Below are positions 40,829-49,004 of a stretch of DNA of 64,000 nucleotides, one piece after another. The DNA comes from Acidobacteriaceae bacterium (GTDB taxonomy: Bacteria; Acidobacteriota; Terriglobia; Terriglobales; Acidobacteriaceae): positions 1 to 64,000 of the forward strand of contig JARLFY010000030.1 of NCBI GenBank assembly GCA_031296325.1. Reading direction: 5' to 3'. Position 1 is the first letter of the stretch. Every line of letters begins with the position of its first letter. Position numbers and translations under genes: made by a program. The notes under the pieces were generated by a model. The model did not search any database and was not told the origin of the DNA. It saw nothing but the letters and a program-made list of their open reading frames with translations.

Positions 40829-42310
40829 TTAGTTGGAGGACTCCTGCGCCTTCAGTGCGTTGGCGTCCTTGGTGGCTTTGGCGGACTTGTTGCGTTGGCC
40901 GCGCAGCTTCATGAACGAGCGCGCCTCGGAGTAGAGTCGAGCCACGTCGCGGTTTACAATCGCCTTCCAGATGACGCGTGCTGCGGCCTTGGGACGGAAG
41001 AAGTACTCGTCGTAGAACTTGCTCACCATCTCCAGAACGTACTCGGCGGGAAGGCCGGGGTACTCGATGTGCGCCATCTGGTGGCCCTCATCATCGCTCA
41101 TGGCGAGGTTGGTGATGAAGCCGTTCTCCTTGGCGTAGTCGTAGAGTTCGGTGCCGGGGAAGGCGTGCGCCATCGAGACCTGAATCGTCTCGCAGTCGAG
41201 CTGCTTGGCGAACTCGATGGTGTTGCGGATCGACTCCTTGGTCTCGCCGGGGAGGCCGAGGACGAAGTCGCCATGAACCACCAGACCCAGCTTGTGGCAG
41301 TCGCGAGTGAAGTCCAGCGCGCGCTGCACGGTTGCACCCTTCTTGATGTTCTTCAGAATCTGCGCATCGCCCGACTCATAGCCCACGATCAGCAGGCGGC
41401 AACCCGCCTCCTTCATCGCCTTCAGCGTCTCGTAATCGGTGGTCACGCGCGAGGTGCAGGACCAAGTCAGGCCGAGCGGCTTCAGCTTCTCACATAGCTC
41501 AATCGTGCGCGCCTTCTGGATGTTGAAGGTGTCGTCGTCGAAGAAGAACTCCTTGACGTGGGGGAAGAGCTTCTTGGCGTTGGCCATCTCGGCGGCAACA
41601 TCATCGGTCGAGCGCTTGCGCCATGCGTGTCCGCTAAGCGTCTGCGGCCAGAGGCAGAAGGTACACTGCGCCGGACAGCCACGCGTCGAGTAGAGACTGA
41701 CAAACGGGTGCAGAAGGAAGGGCACGTTGTACTTGGTGACGTCCAGATCGCGGTTGTAGATTTCGGTCGCCCAGGGCATCTCGTCGAGCTGCTCCGGCGT
41801 AACCTGCGGACGGTCGGGGTTGTGCTGAATAACGCCGTTCTCATCCTTGTAGCTGACGCCCAGAATCTCGTTCAACGGCTTGCCGTTGGCGTACTCCACA
41901 ACGGTGAAGTCGAACTCGCGGCGGCAGACGAAATCGATCGCGGGACACTCGTTCAGCGCGCGGTCGGTCGAGGTGGTCACCGGAGGTCCGACAAAGGCAA
42001 TCTTGATATTGGGGTAGGTCTGCTTGATGACCGTGGCCATCTTCTGATCGCCTTCCCAGCCCATCGTGCTGGTGAAGAGGACGAGGAACTCATAGTCCTT
42101 CAGAATAGTGACAACCTCGGCCCACTTGATATGGTGTGGAGGAGCGTCCAGAAGACGCGATCCTTCCAACATGCCTGCCGGGTAGGTCAGCCACACGGGA
42201 TACCAGTAGGACTCGATCTCGCGGGTTGCAGGCCAGCGGCTGCTTGCGCCACCATCAAACTTTTCAAAGGAGGGAGGGTTGAGAAAAAGTGTCTTCAGCG
42301 GGGTAGTCAT
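40829..42310 (-). CDS. hpnJ: Hopanoid-associated B12-binding radical SAM protein (HpnJ type)
   Basis: About 493-aa protein with an N-terminal cobalamin-binding-like domain (TLFLNPPSFEKFDGGASSRW; LVLFTSTMGWEGD) and a radical-SAM core with CPAQCTFC (Cys-x3-Cys-x2-Cys for the 4Fe-4S cluster), FFFDDDTFNI, and GYESGDAQILKNIKKG. The N-terminus NPPSFEKFDGG and SYWYPVWLTYPAG match HpnJ, which acts in formation of the cyclitol ether head group of bacteriohopanepolyols. Start at ATG 42310 (MTTPLK) rather than 42328. The C-terminus is Lys/Ala-rich. No other hpn gene is in the window. Confidence 0.88.
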   Translation of the reverse strand: MTTPLKTLFLNPPSFEKFDGGASSRWPATREIESYWYPVWLTYPAGMLEGSRLLDAPPHHIKWAEVVTILKDYEFLVLFTSTMGWEGDQKMATVIKQTYPNIKIAFVGPPVTTSTDRALNECPAIDFVCRREFDFTVVEYANGKPLNEILGVSYKDENGVIQHNPDRPQVTPEQLDEMPWATEIYNRDLDVTKYNVPFLLHPFVSLYSTRGCPAQCTFCLWPQTLSGHAWRKRSTDDVAAEMANAKKLFPHVKEFFFDDDTFNIQKARTIELCEKLKPLGLTWSCTSRVTTDYETLKAMKEAGCRLLIVGYESGDAQILKNIKKGATVQRALDFTRDCHKLGLVVHGDFVLGLPGETKESIRNTIEFAKQLDCETIQVSMAHAFPGTELYDYAKENGFITNLAMSDDEGHQMAHIEYPGLPAEYVLEMVSKFYDEYFFRPKAAARVIWKAIVNRDVARLYSEARSFMKLRGQRNKSAKATKDANALKAQESSN

Positions 42311-42477
42311 TACTGTCAAGTTTAGCATTCGCAGCCATTAATTGCTGTGCCGAAGAATGCATATTCGCAGCAATTGCGTGAGTCTATTTATTATCAATCC
42401 CGCTCAGGTCCGGAGGAGATGCTGCTGGGATGGCCCATCAACCTGCGCCGTCGGGCAAAAGGCACTAGACTGGAGCT

Positions 42478-43089
42478 ATGCGACTGACTCCCGTATTTCT
42501 TCTCTCCGCCACCGACGCCGCTCACTTTCCCACTCCGGCGAAGACCTTCAATGCTCCCGAGATTGCGTTTCTCGGACGCTCCAACGTCGGCAAGTCGTCG
42601 CTTATCAACGCCCTGCTGGGATCGAAACAGGCGCACACCTCGTCTACTCCAGGACGCACCCGCGCCATCAACTTTTTCGCTCTGCACGAGGGCGCGGGAG
42701 AGAAGAAGAAGATTCGTCCCACGCTGATCTTCGCCGACCTTCCCGGCTATGGCTACGCCAAGATCTCGCGGTCGATCTCCGCCGAGTGGCCCAGCTTCAT
42801 CGAGCCGTACATCGCCGAACGCGAGACGCTCGCCCTCGGCATCTGTCTGGTCGACACCAACATCCCACCCCAACCCAGCGACAAGCAGCTCATCGACTTC
42901 TTCAAGCAGACCGGACGGCCCTTCCTCGTCGTGGGAACCAAGAGCGACCGGCTCTCCGGCAACACGCTGGCCAAGAGCCTCGCCGCCCTGCGACGCGAGC
43001 ACGAGATCGACGAAGTCCTCGCCGTCTCCACCAAGACCGAGACCGGAACCAAAGCTCTGTGGCCGCGCCTGATGGCCGTCGCCGAGTAG
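42478..43089 (+). CDS. engB: Ribosome biogenesis GTPase EngB/YsxC
   Basis: 203-aa TRAFAC GTPase essential for 50S assembly. G1 GRSNVGKSS, G2 Thr in TSSTPGRTR, G3 DLPGYGYAK, G4 GTKSD, G5 near AVSTKTE. Full length. TAGACT lies 6 bases before the GGAG-CT-ATG start, so the transcript could be almost leaderless. Convergent with the inositol-phosphate synthase gene, with a hairpin between. Confidence 0.96.
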   Translation: MRLTPVFLLSATDAAHFPTPAKTFNAPEIAFLGRSNVGKSSLINALLGSKQAHTSSTPGRTRAINFFALHEGAGEKKKIRPTLIFADLPGYGYAKISRSISAEWPSFIEPYIAERETLALGICLVDTNIPPQPSDKQLIDFFKQTGRPFLVVGTKSDRLSGNTLAKSLAALRREHEIDEVLAVSTKTETGTKALWPRLMAVAE

Positions 43090-43108
43090 CCTTTTCAGCA
43101 GCGCAAAC

Positions 43109-43142
43109 AGCAACGCGGAGAGCCGAAGCCCTCCGCGCTGCT
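43109..43142. terminator. Hairpin between engB and inositol-phosphate synthase
   Basis: AGCAACGCGGAG and CTCCGCGCTGCT pair with one mismatch around a 10-nt loop. Weak T-tract (CGTTT); plausible shared terminator of convergent genes. Confidence 0.55.
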
Positions 43143-43161
43143 CGTTTATCGGATGCGACGC

Positions 43162-44502
43162 TTATTCGCCGTAGTAGTCCAAGCCGAGGTGAGTGATGAG
43201 ATCCTCGCCCATAATGTGGCGCAGCGTGTTCTTCATCTTCATCGACTGGATGAAGAGGTCATGCTCGGGATAGACGCCGGGGGCGCTATCGGGAGCCTTG
43301 AAGTAGAAGCTGAGCCACTCCTGAATTCCCAGCCCGCGCAGGCTGGGCGTGCGTGCGGCCAAGTCCATGAACAAGCAGAGGTCGAGCGCCAGAGGTGCGG
43401 CCAGAATCGAGTCGCGGCAGAGGAAGTCCACCTTGAGCTGCATCGGGTAGCCGAGCCATCCGAAGATGTCGATGTTGTCCCAGCCCTCTTTGTTGTCGCC
43501 ACGCGGCGGATAGTAGTTGATGCGCACCTTGTGGAAGATGTCCTTGTACAGATCGGGATACAGCTCCGGCTGCAGGATCATATCCAGCAGGCCCAGCTTG
43601 GACTCTTCCTTGGTCTTGAACGACTCTGGATCGTCCAGCACCTCGCCATCGCGGTTGCCCAGGATGTTGGTGGAGAACCAGCCGGAGAGGCCGAGCATGC
43701 GAACCTTGAAAGCCGGAGCAAGAACACTCTTAATCATCGTCTGGCCGGTCTTGAAGTCCCGACCACAGATCGGCGCATTCATCTTGCGCGAGAGTTCATA
43801 CATCGCCGGAATGTCCACCGCCATGTTGGGCGATCCGTTGATGAAGGGAATTCCCTCCTTCAGCGCGGCCCATGCATACATCTGCGAGGGAGCAATGTTG
43901 GGATCGCTCTCGTCGAGACCCTTCTCGAAGGCGGCCAGCGACATGTGAACGGCGGACGGCTTCTGGAAGACCTCAGTCGAGCCGGTCCAGATCATCACCT
44001 GGCGGTCGGTCTTGGTCTTGAACTCGGCAATGTCGTTGCGAATCTGGCTGGCCAGATCGCACTTGTTCTTGCCGGTCTTGAACTTCTTGGGGGTCAGGCG
44101 CTTGACGTAGTCCTGATCGAAGACGGCGGGCATCGGCTCGATGGATTCGAGGAAGGGACGAATCTTCTCAATCGTCTCGTTGTCGAGAACCTGCGCGGTC
44201 TTTGCCGCGTCATAGAGGTTGCCGCCGAAGATGTCCCATCCGGTGAAGACCAGATCTTCGAGCTTTGAGATTGGCGCAAAATCTCGAATCAGCGGGCTAT
44301 TGGCTTCGGTGCGCTTGCCCAGACGAATGGTTCCCATCTGCGTGATTGAGCCGATTGGCTTGGCGAGTCCCTGGCGGACCGCCTCTACGCCGGCGATGAG
44401 CGTGGTACAGACCGCTCCCATGCCGACCGTCATGATGCCGAGTTTTCCTGTAGCTGGCTTGATGCTGGCCGCGTCGAGCGTGGCGGCTCCGGGTGTAGAC
44501 AT
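43162..44502 (-). CDS. ino1: Inositol-3-phosphate synthase
   Basis: NAD-dependent enzyme converting glucose 6-phosphate to myo-inositol 1(3)-phosphate, entry to inositol lipids and osmolytes. About 446 aa from ATG 44502. The Rossmann motif near the N-terminus is GIMTVGMGAVCTTLIAG. Family motifs: GSPNMAVDIPAM, CGRDFKTGQTMIKSVLAPAF (over two lines), GWFSTNILGNRDGEVL, DSILAAPLALDL. It is of the prokaryotic/archaeal-like short class. GDP-mannose genes and inositol synthesis in one region could support phosphoinositides, but no further gene shows this. Confidence 0.94.
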   Translation of the reverse strand: MSTPGAATLDAASIKPATGKLGIMTVGMGAVCTTLIAGVEAVRQGLAKPIGSITQMGTIRLGKRTEANSPLIRDFAPISKLEDLVFTGWDIFGGNLYDAAKTAQVLDNETIEKIRPFLESIEPMPAVFDQDYVKRLTPKKFKTGKNKCDLASQIRNDIAEFKTKTDRQVMIWTGSTEVFQKPSAVHMSLAAFEKGLDESDPNIAPSQMYAWAALKEGIPFINGSPNMAVDIPAMYELSRKMNAPICGRDFKTGQTMIKSVLAPAFKVRMLGLSGWFSTNILGNRDGEVLDDPESFKTKEESKLGLLDMILQPELYPDLYKDIFHKVRINYYPPRGDNKEGWDNIDIFGWLGYPMQLKVDFLCRDSILAAPLALDLCLFMDLAARTPSLRGLGIQEWLSFYFKAPDSAPGVYPEHDLFIQSMKMKNTLRHIMGEDLITHLGLDYYGE

Positions 44503-44707
44503 GCTTAGCGTTACCCTTCTGTGCTGCAATTTGGTTGCACTGCTACCGACTGGACGGATCGCACTTCCTCCGACAAGACGGAAAGTTCAGTATAGTCCTC
44601 TGAGCTTACCACTGTATCGCACCCTGATTATTTTGTGACAAAGAGGCCTGATTTCTGCGATTAGAGGGGGATGGCTTCAGATGCACCATATAGCCCAGCC
44701 ATGAATC

Positions 44708-45355
44708 TTAGGCCTCGACGCGGATGCGATTCTTCCAGTGCGAGACGATAAACCAGACAAAGGCTGCAAGGATAAAGACCTCAACGCTCAGGTGGAAGCG
44801 GTGGAAGATCGCCTTGAACTGCGGATTGCTGTTCCACGATGCGCCCAGCTTCATGCCAACGTAGGCCAACACATAGCACCACGGCCACGAGCCGATGAAG
44901 GTGTAGATGTGGAAGCGAACCTGATTCATCTTGGCCACGCCCGCCGGAAACGCGATGAAGGTGCGCACGATGGGCAACATTCTTCCCACCAGCACGGTGA
45001 TCGAGCCATAGTGGTCGAAGAAATGATCGACGCGGTCGAGGTCGCGCCGACTCAGCAGCATCCATCGCCCATAGCGCTCGACCATCGGACGTCCGCCGCG
45101 CGCGCCGACCCAGTAGGCTGGAATCGAACCCAGATTCGACGCCAGCGAGGCCACCGTCGCCAGCAGAAAGAGCTGCATCTGGATCTGCATCGGCGACATG
45201 CCCAGCGTATGCACCAGAGCGACGCCCGCCAGCGGCATAATTACCTCGCTGGGAATAGGAATACACGCCGACTGAATTGCCATCAGCACAACGACGCTGG
45301 CGTATCCGCCCGTCGCAATCAACCCCACCAGTAACGCGATAATTTTTTCAGACAT
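44708..45355 (-). CDS. DedA family membrane protein
   Basis: 215-aa inner-membrane protein of the DedA/SNARE-associated family, proposed to flip or scramble undecaprenyl phosphate and other lipids. Family motifs: IPIPSEVIMPLAG near residue 32, GSIPAYWVGARGG, GRMLPIVRTFIAFPAGVAKM (E/R-rich loops), GSWPWCYVLAYVG. Five to six hydrophobic spans. Stands alone; the 80-base gap to the lipoprotein gene holds nothing recognisable. Confidence 0.93.
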   Translation of the reverse strand: MSEKIIALLVGLIATGGYASVVVLMAIQSACIPIPSEVIMPLAGVALVHTLGMSPMQIQMQLFLLATVASLASNLGSIPAYWVGARGGRPMVERYGRWMLLSRRDLDRVDHFFDHYGSITVLVGRMLPIVRTFIAFPAGVAKMNQVRFHIYTFIGSWPWCYVLAYVGMKLGASWNSNPQFKAIFHRFHLSVEVFILAAFVWFIVSHWKNRIRVEA

Positions 45356-45436
45356 GCAGTAGCAGTATACCCGCCCCGTATTTTTCTTCGTGCGTCCTTG
45401 GCCGGCGGCGAAGGATTACGCTCCGCCGCCACACCG

Positions 45437-47605
45437 CTAAGGACGCGTTCCCAGGTTGCTGCTCCCGTCCGTAGTTGGCGTAGCCGGAAGGCCAGCCGCA
45501 ATCGGAGTAATCACCGGAGTTGCAATCCCAAGCAATTCGACGACGCCAGAGCCATTCCCCGTTGCCACCCATACATTTCCCGCCCCGTCGACGGCTAGAC
45601 CACCGGAGGAACCCACTATTGTGCCAGAAGCAAACCCGTAGAATCCGGAGCCGACTACGGAAAGGATTAGACCGTCACTCGAGCACTCGATGATACCGTT
45701 GCCATTGCTTGCTACCCATGCATTGCCAGAGCCGTCAATGGCGATACCTGTGGGGTTATTTGGCACTAAAGCGCCGTAACTGCCAAGGATGTACCCCCCG
45801 GTAGCAATCTTCATAACACCATATCGGTATGGCACCCAAGCATTGCCCGCACTATCAATCGCTATTGCCCCAACGTTGACACCACCGGTGGCACTCAGAG
45901 AGCGCCCTGGTCCACCATAAAAAGAAGACCCTGTCCTCAAAATCTTGGCGATGGATAGAGGGGATCCTCCATATAATATCCATGCACTGCCAGAGCCGTC
46001 GACGGCGATTCCAACATTGTATGGCGTCACTCCTCCAGCCGCGTAACCACTAGATCCAGAAAGAATGGAGCCCAAGCCAGAGAACTCGGTGACGATCGAG
46101 GTGATGTTTGCGGCCCAAGCATTTCCAATACCATCGATAGCAATAGGGTTAGGAGTACTCAGGCCGCCACCGGTATAGCCATTCGTACCGGAGAGGACAG
46201 CACCCGAGGTCGAGAGTTTGGTAATGCTATTCCCGCTAGAGTTTGAAATCCATGCATTACCAGAACCGTCAATAGCAACTCCGTCGGGATTATTTAGCGC
46301 TCCACCAGTAAAACCACTGGAACCAGATAGGATTGCACCTGTGCTGGAAAATTTGGTAACGCTGTTGCCGCTGTAGTTTGCAACCCACGCGTTGCCAGAT
46401 CCGTCAATCGCCATGCTATATCCCTCACTTAGACCGCCCCCCGTGAAGGTTAGTGCCATTGTGAAGTCGCTGGTAGCTATCCAGCTAGACATGCTGGGAG
46501 TGTAGTCAGTCGAGGTTGCCAAAGCATAGAGGGCTGCGCCATTCGATCCGGGATGATGCGCGATGTTGATCGCTGCCGTCGCCGTTTCGGTTGGCTGTCC
46601 GCCAGCGGTCGTTCCATCCGATGTTGCGGTCGTGAACAGCGTTGTGCAAGAGGCTGTCTCCACACATCTAGCCAGTATATTTGCCAGCGTGTTGATCTCC
46701 GTCTGCGGAACCGTACCGTTGCCCGCCGGAGTTGTCGCCAACGCCACGCCGGTCGAGAGCGTTGCCAGATTTGCCGCGTTTGCGAAGGCATTTGCGACCC
46801 CAACCTTTGCCAGCGCCGTCCCCGAACTCGCCACATGAATCGCATCCGTGGCGAAGCCCGCGATGGCATAGGCCGTAGCCACGGTCGTAACCTCGTTGAC
46901 CGTCGCATAGATTGCACTCGACCCGCTGGCTGGACAACTCCCAATGGCCGCAAGCAGTCCTGAGGATGCGTTTATGATCCCCGAGCCAGCGAGTCGACCG
47001 CCCAGCGCGTACAAGTAAAGTTGCTGCCCGCTGACACAAGCGTAATCCCCGGTCAGACTAAAGTTACCGTTCCAGTCTGTCGTCACATACGCTCCCAGTG
47101 AATCCGAAGTGCCCGTTTGCGCGGCACTCAACAACGAGGCAGAAATCGCCCCATATCCTGTGGTGTTCGCAGCCAGCAGATATACCTTCGCAGCAGCAAT
47201 CGGCGTCAGTCCGCTAGTCACTACGCCGGTCAGCGCCGCACTCGTCAGCGGAGCCACTGCAATCGTCACCCCGACACCCGTCGTGTTGCTCAAATTGCTG
47301 GTGTCGGTAACAGTCAGCTTAGCGGTGTAATAGCCCGCTGTGGCATAAGTATGCGTTGGGCTCGCACCCGTCCCGGTCGAGCTATCGCCAAAGTCCCATG
47401 CGTAGGTCAACGTCTGCCCTTGCGGATCCGTCGAGTTAGATCCGTTGAAGCTGACCGCCACCCCAGAAGCGCCGGTGTATGGCCCTGCTGCATTTGCCAC
47501 CGGAGTCTGTACAGTCGAAGAAGTAGAAGTCGAGTTGGAGGTTCCGCTGCCACAACCCACAAGTAAAACAAGACCGCAAGCTAGAATCGCAAGGCTTGAA
47601 CGCAT
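45437..47605 (-). CDS. PKD-domain and NHL/SBBP-repeat lipoprotein
   Basis: 722-aa predicted lipoprotein: signal peptide with lipobox LVLLVGC, Ser/Thr linker, PKD domain about residues 40-115 (GSNSTDPQGQTLTYAWDFGD; HTYATAGYYTAKLTVTD), a middle domain, and from about residue 385 a beta-propeller of at least six NHL-like repeats with the unit AIDGSGNAWVAN (for example residues about 397, 440, 480). Such proteins are surface or periplasmic and often adhere or bind polymers. AGGAGA lies 5 bases before the ATG. Codon use is visibly less GC-biased in the propeller than in neighbours, perhaps a recent acquisition. Confidence 0.85.
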   Translation of the reverse strand: MRSSLAILACGLVLLVGCGSGTSNSTSTSSTVQTPVANAAGPYTGASGVAVSFNGSNSTDPQGQTLTYAWDFGDSSTGTGASPTHTYATAGYYTAKLTVTDTSNLSNTTGVGVTIAVAPLTSAALTGVVTSGLTPIAAAKVYLLAANTTGYGAISASLLSAAQTGTSDSLGAYVTTDWNGNFSLTGDYACVSGQQLYLYALGGRLAGSGIINASSGLLAAIGSCPASGSSAIYATVNEVTTVATAYAIAGFATDAIHVASSGTALAKVGVANAFANAANLATLSTGVALATTPAGNGTVPQTEINTLANILARCVETASCTTLFTTATSDGTTAGGQPTETATAAINIAHHPGSNGAALYALATSTDYTPSMSSWIATSDFTMALTFTGGGLSEGYSMAIDGSGNAWVANYSGNSVTKFSSTGAILSGSSGFTGGALNNPDGVAIDGSGNAWISNSSGNSITKLSTSGAVLSGTNGYTGGGLSTPNPIAIDGIGNAWAANITSIVTEFSGLGSILSGSSGYAAGGVTPYNVGIAVDGSGSAWILYGGSPLSIAKILRTGSSFYGGPGRSLSATGGVNVGAIAIDSAGNAWVPYRYGVMKIATGGYILGSYGALVPNNPTGIAIDGSGNAWVASNGNGIIECSSDGLILSVVGSGFYGFASGTIVGSSGGLAVDGAGNVWVATGNGSGVVELLGIATPVITPIAAGLPATPTTDGSSNLGTRP

Positions 47606-47768
47606 AAGATCTCCTGAAAAATTCGTGCACCAAGAGTACTACAGGTTTTTACAGGCCCTCTGAAAAATACGAACAAAATGCTACAAACGGATGAATATCG
47701 ATTCGTCATTCCATTCCAGAACCCTCTGCGCTTCCCACAAAGGCCTTGCGGGTGAAATACTGTTAGTC

Positions 47769-48539
47769 ATGCCTAAAGTTACGCGTAAACCCCTGATCGC
47801 AGCCAATTGGAAGATGTTCAAGACGCCGGACGAAGCCGTTGCCTTTGTTCGCGCCTTCATCCCCCTCGTCGCCACCTATAGCCACGCCGAGATCGTTCTC
47901 AGCGCCTCGCCCACGCTTCTTCCCACCGTCGTCGCGGCGGCCAAGGGCACGGCCATCCACATCGCCGCACAGGATATGCATTGGAAGGAGAGCGGAGCCT
48001 ACACCGGCGAGACCTCTCCCCTGCAGCTCAAGGCCATCGCCGTCACCCATGTACTGATCGGCCACAGCGAGCGTCGCCAATACTTCAACGAGACCGACGA
48101 GACGGTCAACCTGAAGCTGAAGGCTGCGCTGGCTCACGGACTGGTTCCCATCGTCTGCGTTGGCGAGTTGCTGAGCGAGCGCGAGGCGGGCAAGACCGCC
48201 TCTGTGCTGGAGAGCCAGACCGCAGCTGCGCTGGTCGGAATCGATCCCGCCATCGCCGGCCCTCTGGTCATCGCCTACGAGCCCGTCTGGGCCATCGGAA
48301 CCGGCAAGACTGCAACTCCCGAGATGGCCGACGAGGCGCACAAGATCATCCGTGCGCAGATCGCCAAGTCGCTCTCGCCGGAGATCGCCGCCAGCACCCG
48401 CATCCTCTACGGCGGTTCGGTCAAGCCAGCCAGCACCGCCGCCCTGCTCGCTCTTGAGGACATCGACGGAGCCTTGGTCGGAGGAGCAAGCCTCGAACCC
48501 GAGTCCTTCTCCCAGATCGTTGCCAACTCCGCAGTCTAA
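47769..48539 (+). CDS. tpiA: Triosephosphate isomerase
   Basis: Glycolytic TIM-barrel enzyme interconverting dihydroxyacetone phosphate and glyceraldehyde 3-phosphate. 256 aa. AANWKMFK (catalytic Lys), HVLIGHSERRQYF (catalytic His95 region), AYEPVWAIGTGKTA (catalytic Glu167 and flexible loop), ILYGGSVKP and GALVGGASLEP (phosphate-binding loops). Complete. ATG 47769 (MPKVTRKPLIAANWK) is preferred to the upstream in-frame ATG at 47691. Confidence 0.98.
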   Translation: MPKVTRKPLIAANWKMFKTPDEAVAFVRAFIPLVATYSHAEIVLSASPTLLPTVVAAAKGTAIHIAAQDMHWKESGAYTGETSPLQLKAIAVTHVLIGHSERRQYFNETDETVNLKLKAALAHGLVPIVCVGELLSEREAGKTASVLESQTAAALVGIDPAIAGPLVIAYEPVWAIGTGKTATPEMADEAHKIIRAQIAKSLSPEIAASTRILYGGSVKPASTAALLALEDIDGALVGGASLEPESFSQIVANSAV

Positions 48540-48553
48540 TCGCGGCGCAATTC

Positions 48554-48587
48554 GAGCGGACGGCGTTGCAGTAAACGTCGTCCGCTC
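48554..48587. repeat. Hairpin downstream of tpiA
   Basis: GAGCGGACGGCGTT pairs with AACGTCGTCCGCTC (14 positions, one G-T). No T-tract on either strand; it may stabilise the tpiA mRNA 3' end. Confidence 0.55.
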
Positions 48588-48610
48588 AAAAGTATCAGGA
48601 TCGGCCGCAG

Positions 48611-48900
48611 ATAATTGCAGATGAACCCGGATTAGAACCGTTTCTGGAATGGTATAGACCAGAGATAATTGTCATTCTGAGCGTAGCGAAGAATCCCCGT
48701 ATTTTGCTCGCGGTGTCACGGTCTATCCCTGCTCTAATGAGGCAGACCATCGCGCTGCGAGCAGAAGCAGATTCCTCCGCTTCGCTGCGGAATGGCAAGC
48801 AAATTGAACTACAGCAATTCGGAAGATACTCTAATGCAGAGTCCGCCCGTCTTTGCCTTATCCGCGTTGATCCGGGCTTCTATCCGCGTCATCCGTGTTA
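48611..48900. repeat. Second ATCCGTG-family element interrupted by a composite CATTC element
   Basis: Left arm GCAGATGAACCCGGATTA (48617-48634) and right arms TTATCCGCGTTGATCCGGG and GTCATCCGTGTTAAG (48858-48900). The inner CATTC composite covers 48635-48831. Together with the hairpin this fills the tpiA-rpsA gap; no gene seen. Confidence 0.65.
48635..48831. repeat. Composite CATTC element copy 12 (two cores, inverted)
   Basis: Left end TTAGAACCGTTTC, core TTGTCATTCTGAGCGTAGCG (48669-48688), then the opposite-orientation core GCAGATTCCTCCGC..TGCGGAATGGCA (48767-48797), right end GGAAGATACTC-TAA. The two cores can pair as a long hairpin. Confidence 0.78.
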
Positions 48901-48950
48901 AGTTTCCCTCTTCCCTCGCTGCAATATCTCAGATCGAAGAACGCAGAATG

Positions 48951-48986
48951 AAAGAGGCCGCCCCATTCGGGACGGCCTCTTTGTTG
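48951..48986 (-). terminator. Terminator of rpsA
   Basis: AAAGAGGCCG / CGGCCTCTTT stem with inner CCC/GGG pairing (48951-48982), 23 bases past the rpsA stop; TTTC-rich tract follows on the minus strand. Confidence 0.75.
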
Positions 48987-49004
48987 CTTGCGTGAAACCC
49001 TGAA

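Larger units (their letters stand above)
40243..40831 (+). mobile_element. Candidate GIY-YIG nuclease element bounded by inverted CATTC repeats
   Basis: About 590-bp unit. The left end TTAAGGATACC (40243) leads to TTGTCATTCTGG..GAATCCCCGCATTT (40275-40323). The GIY-YIG gene and hairpin follow. The right inverted core AAATGCGGGGATTC..CAGAATGACA (40742-40776) is followed by two more GAATGACA units, ending at GAGAAAATTA (40831). The right end coincides with the TAA stop of hpnJ. Transcription is opposite to both neighbours. Mobility is inferred from structure. Confidence 0.55.
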
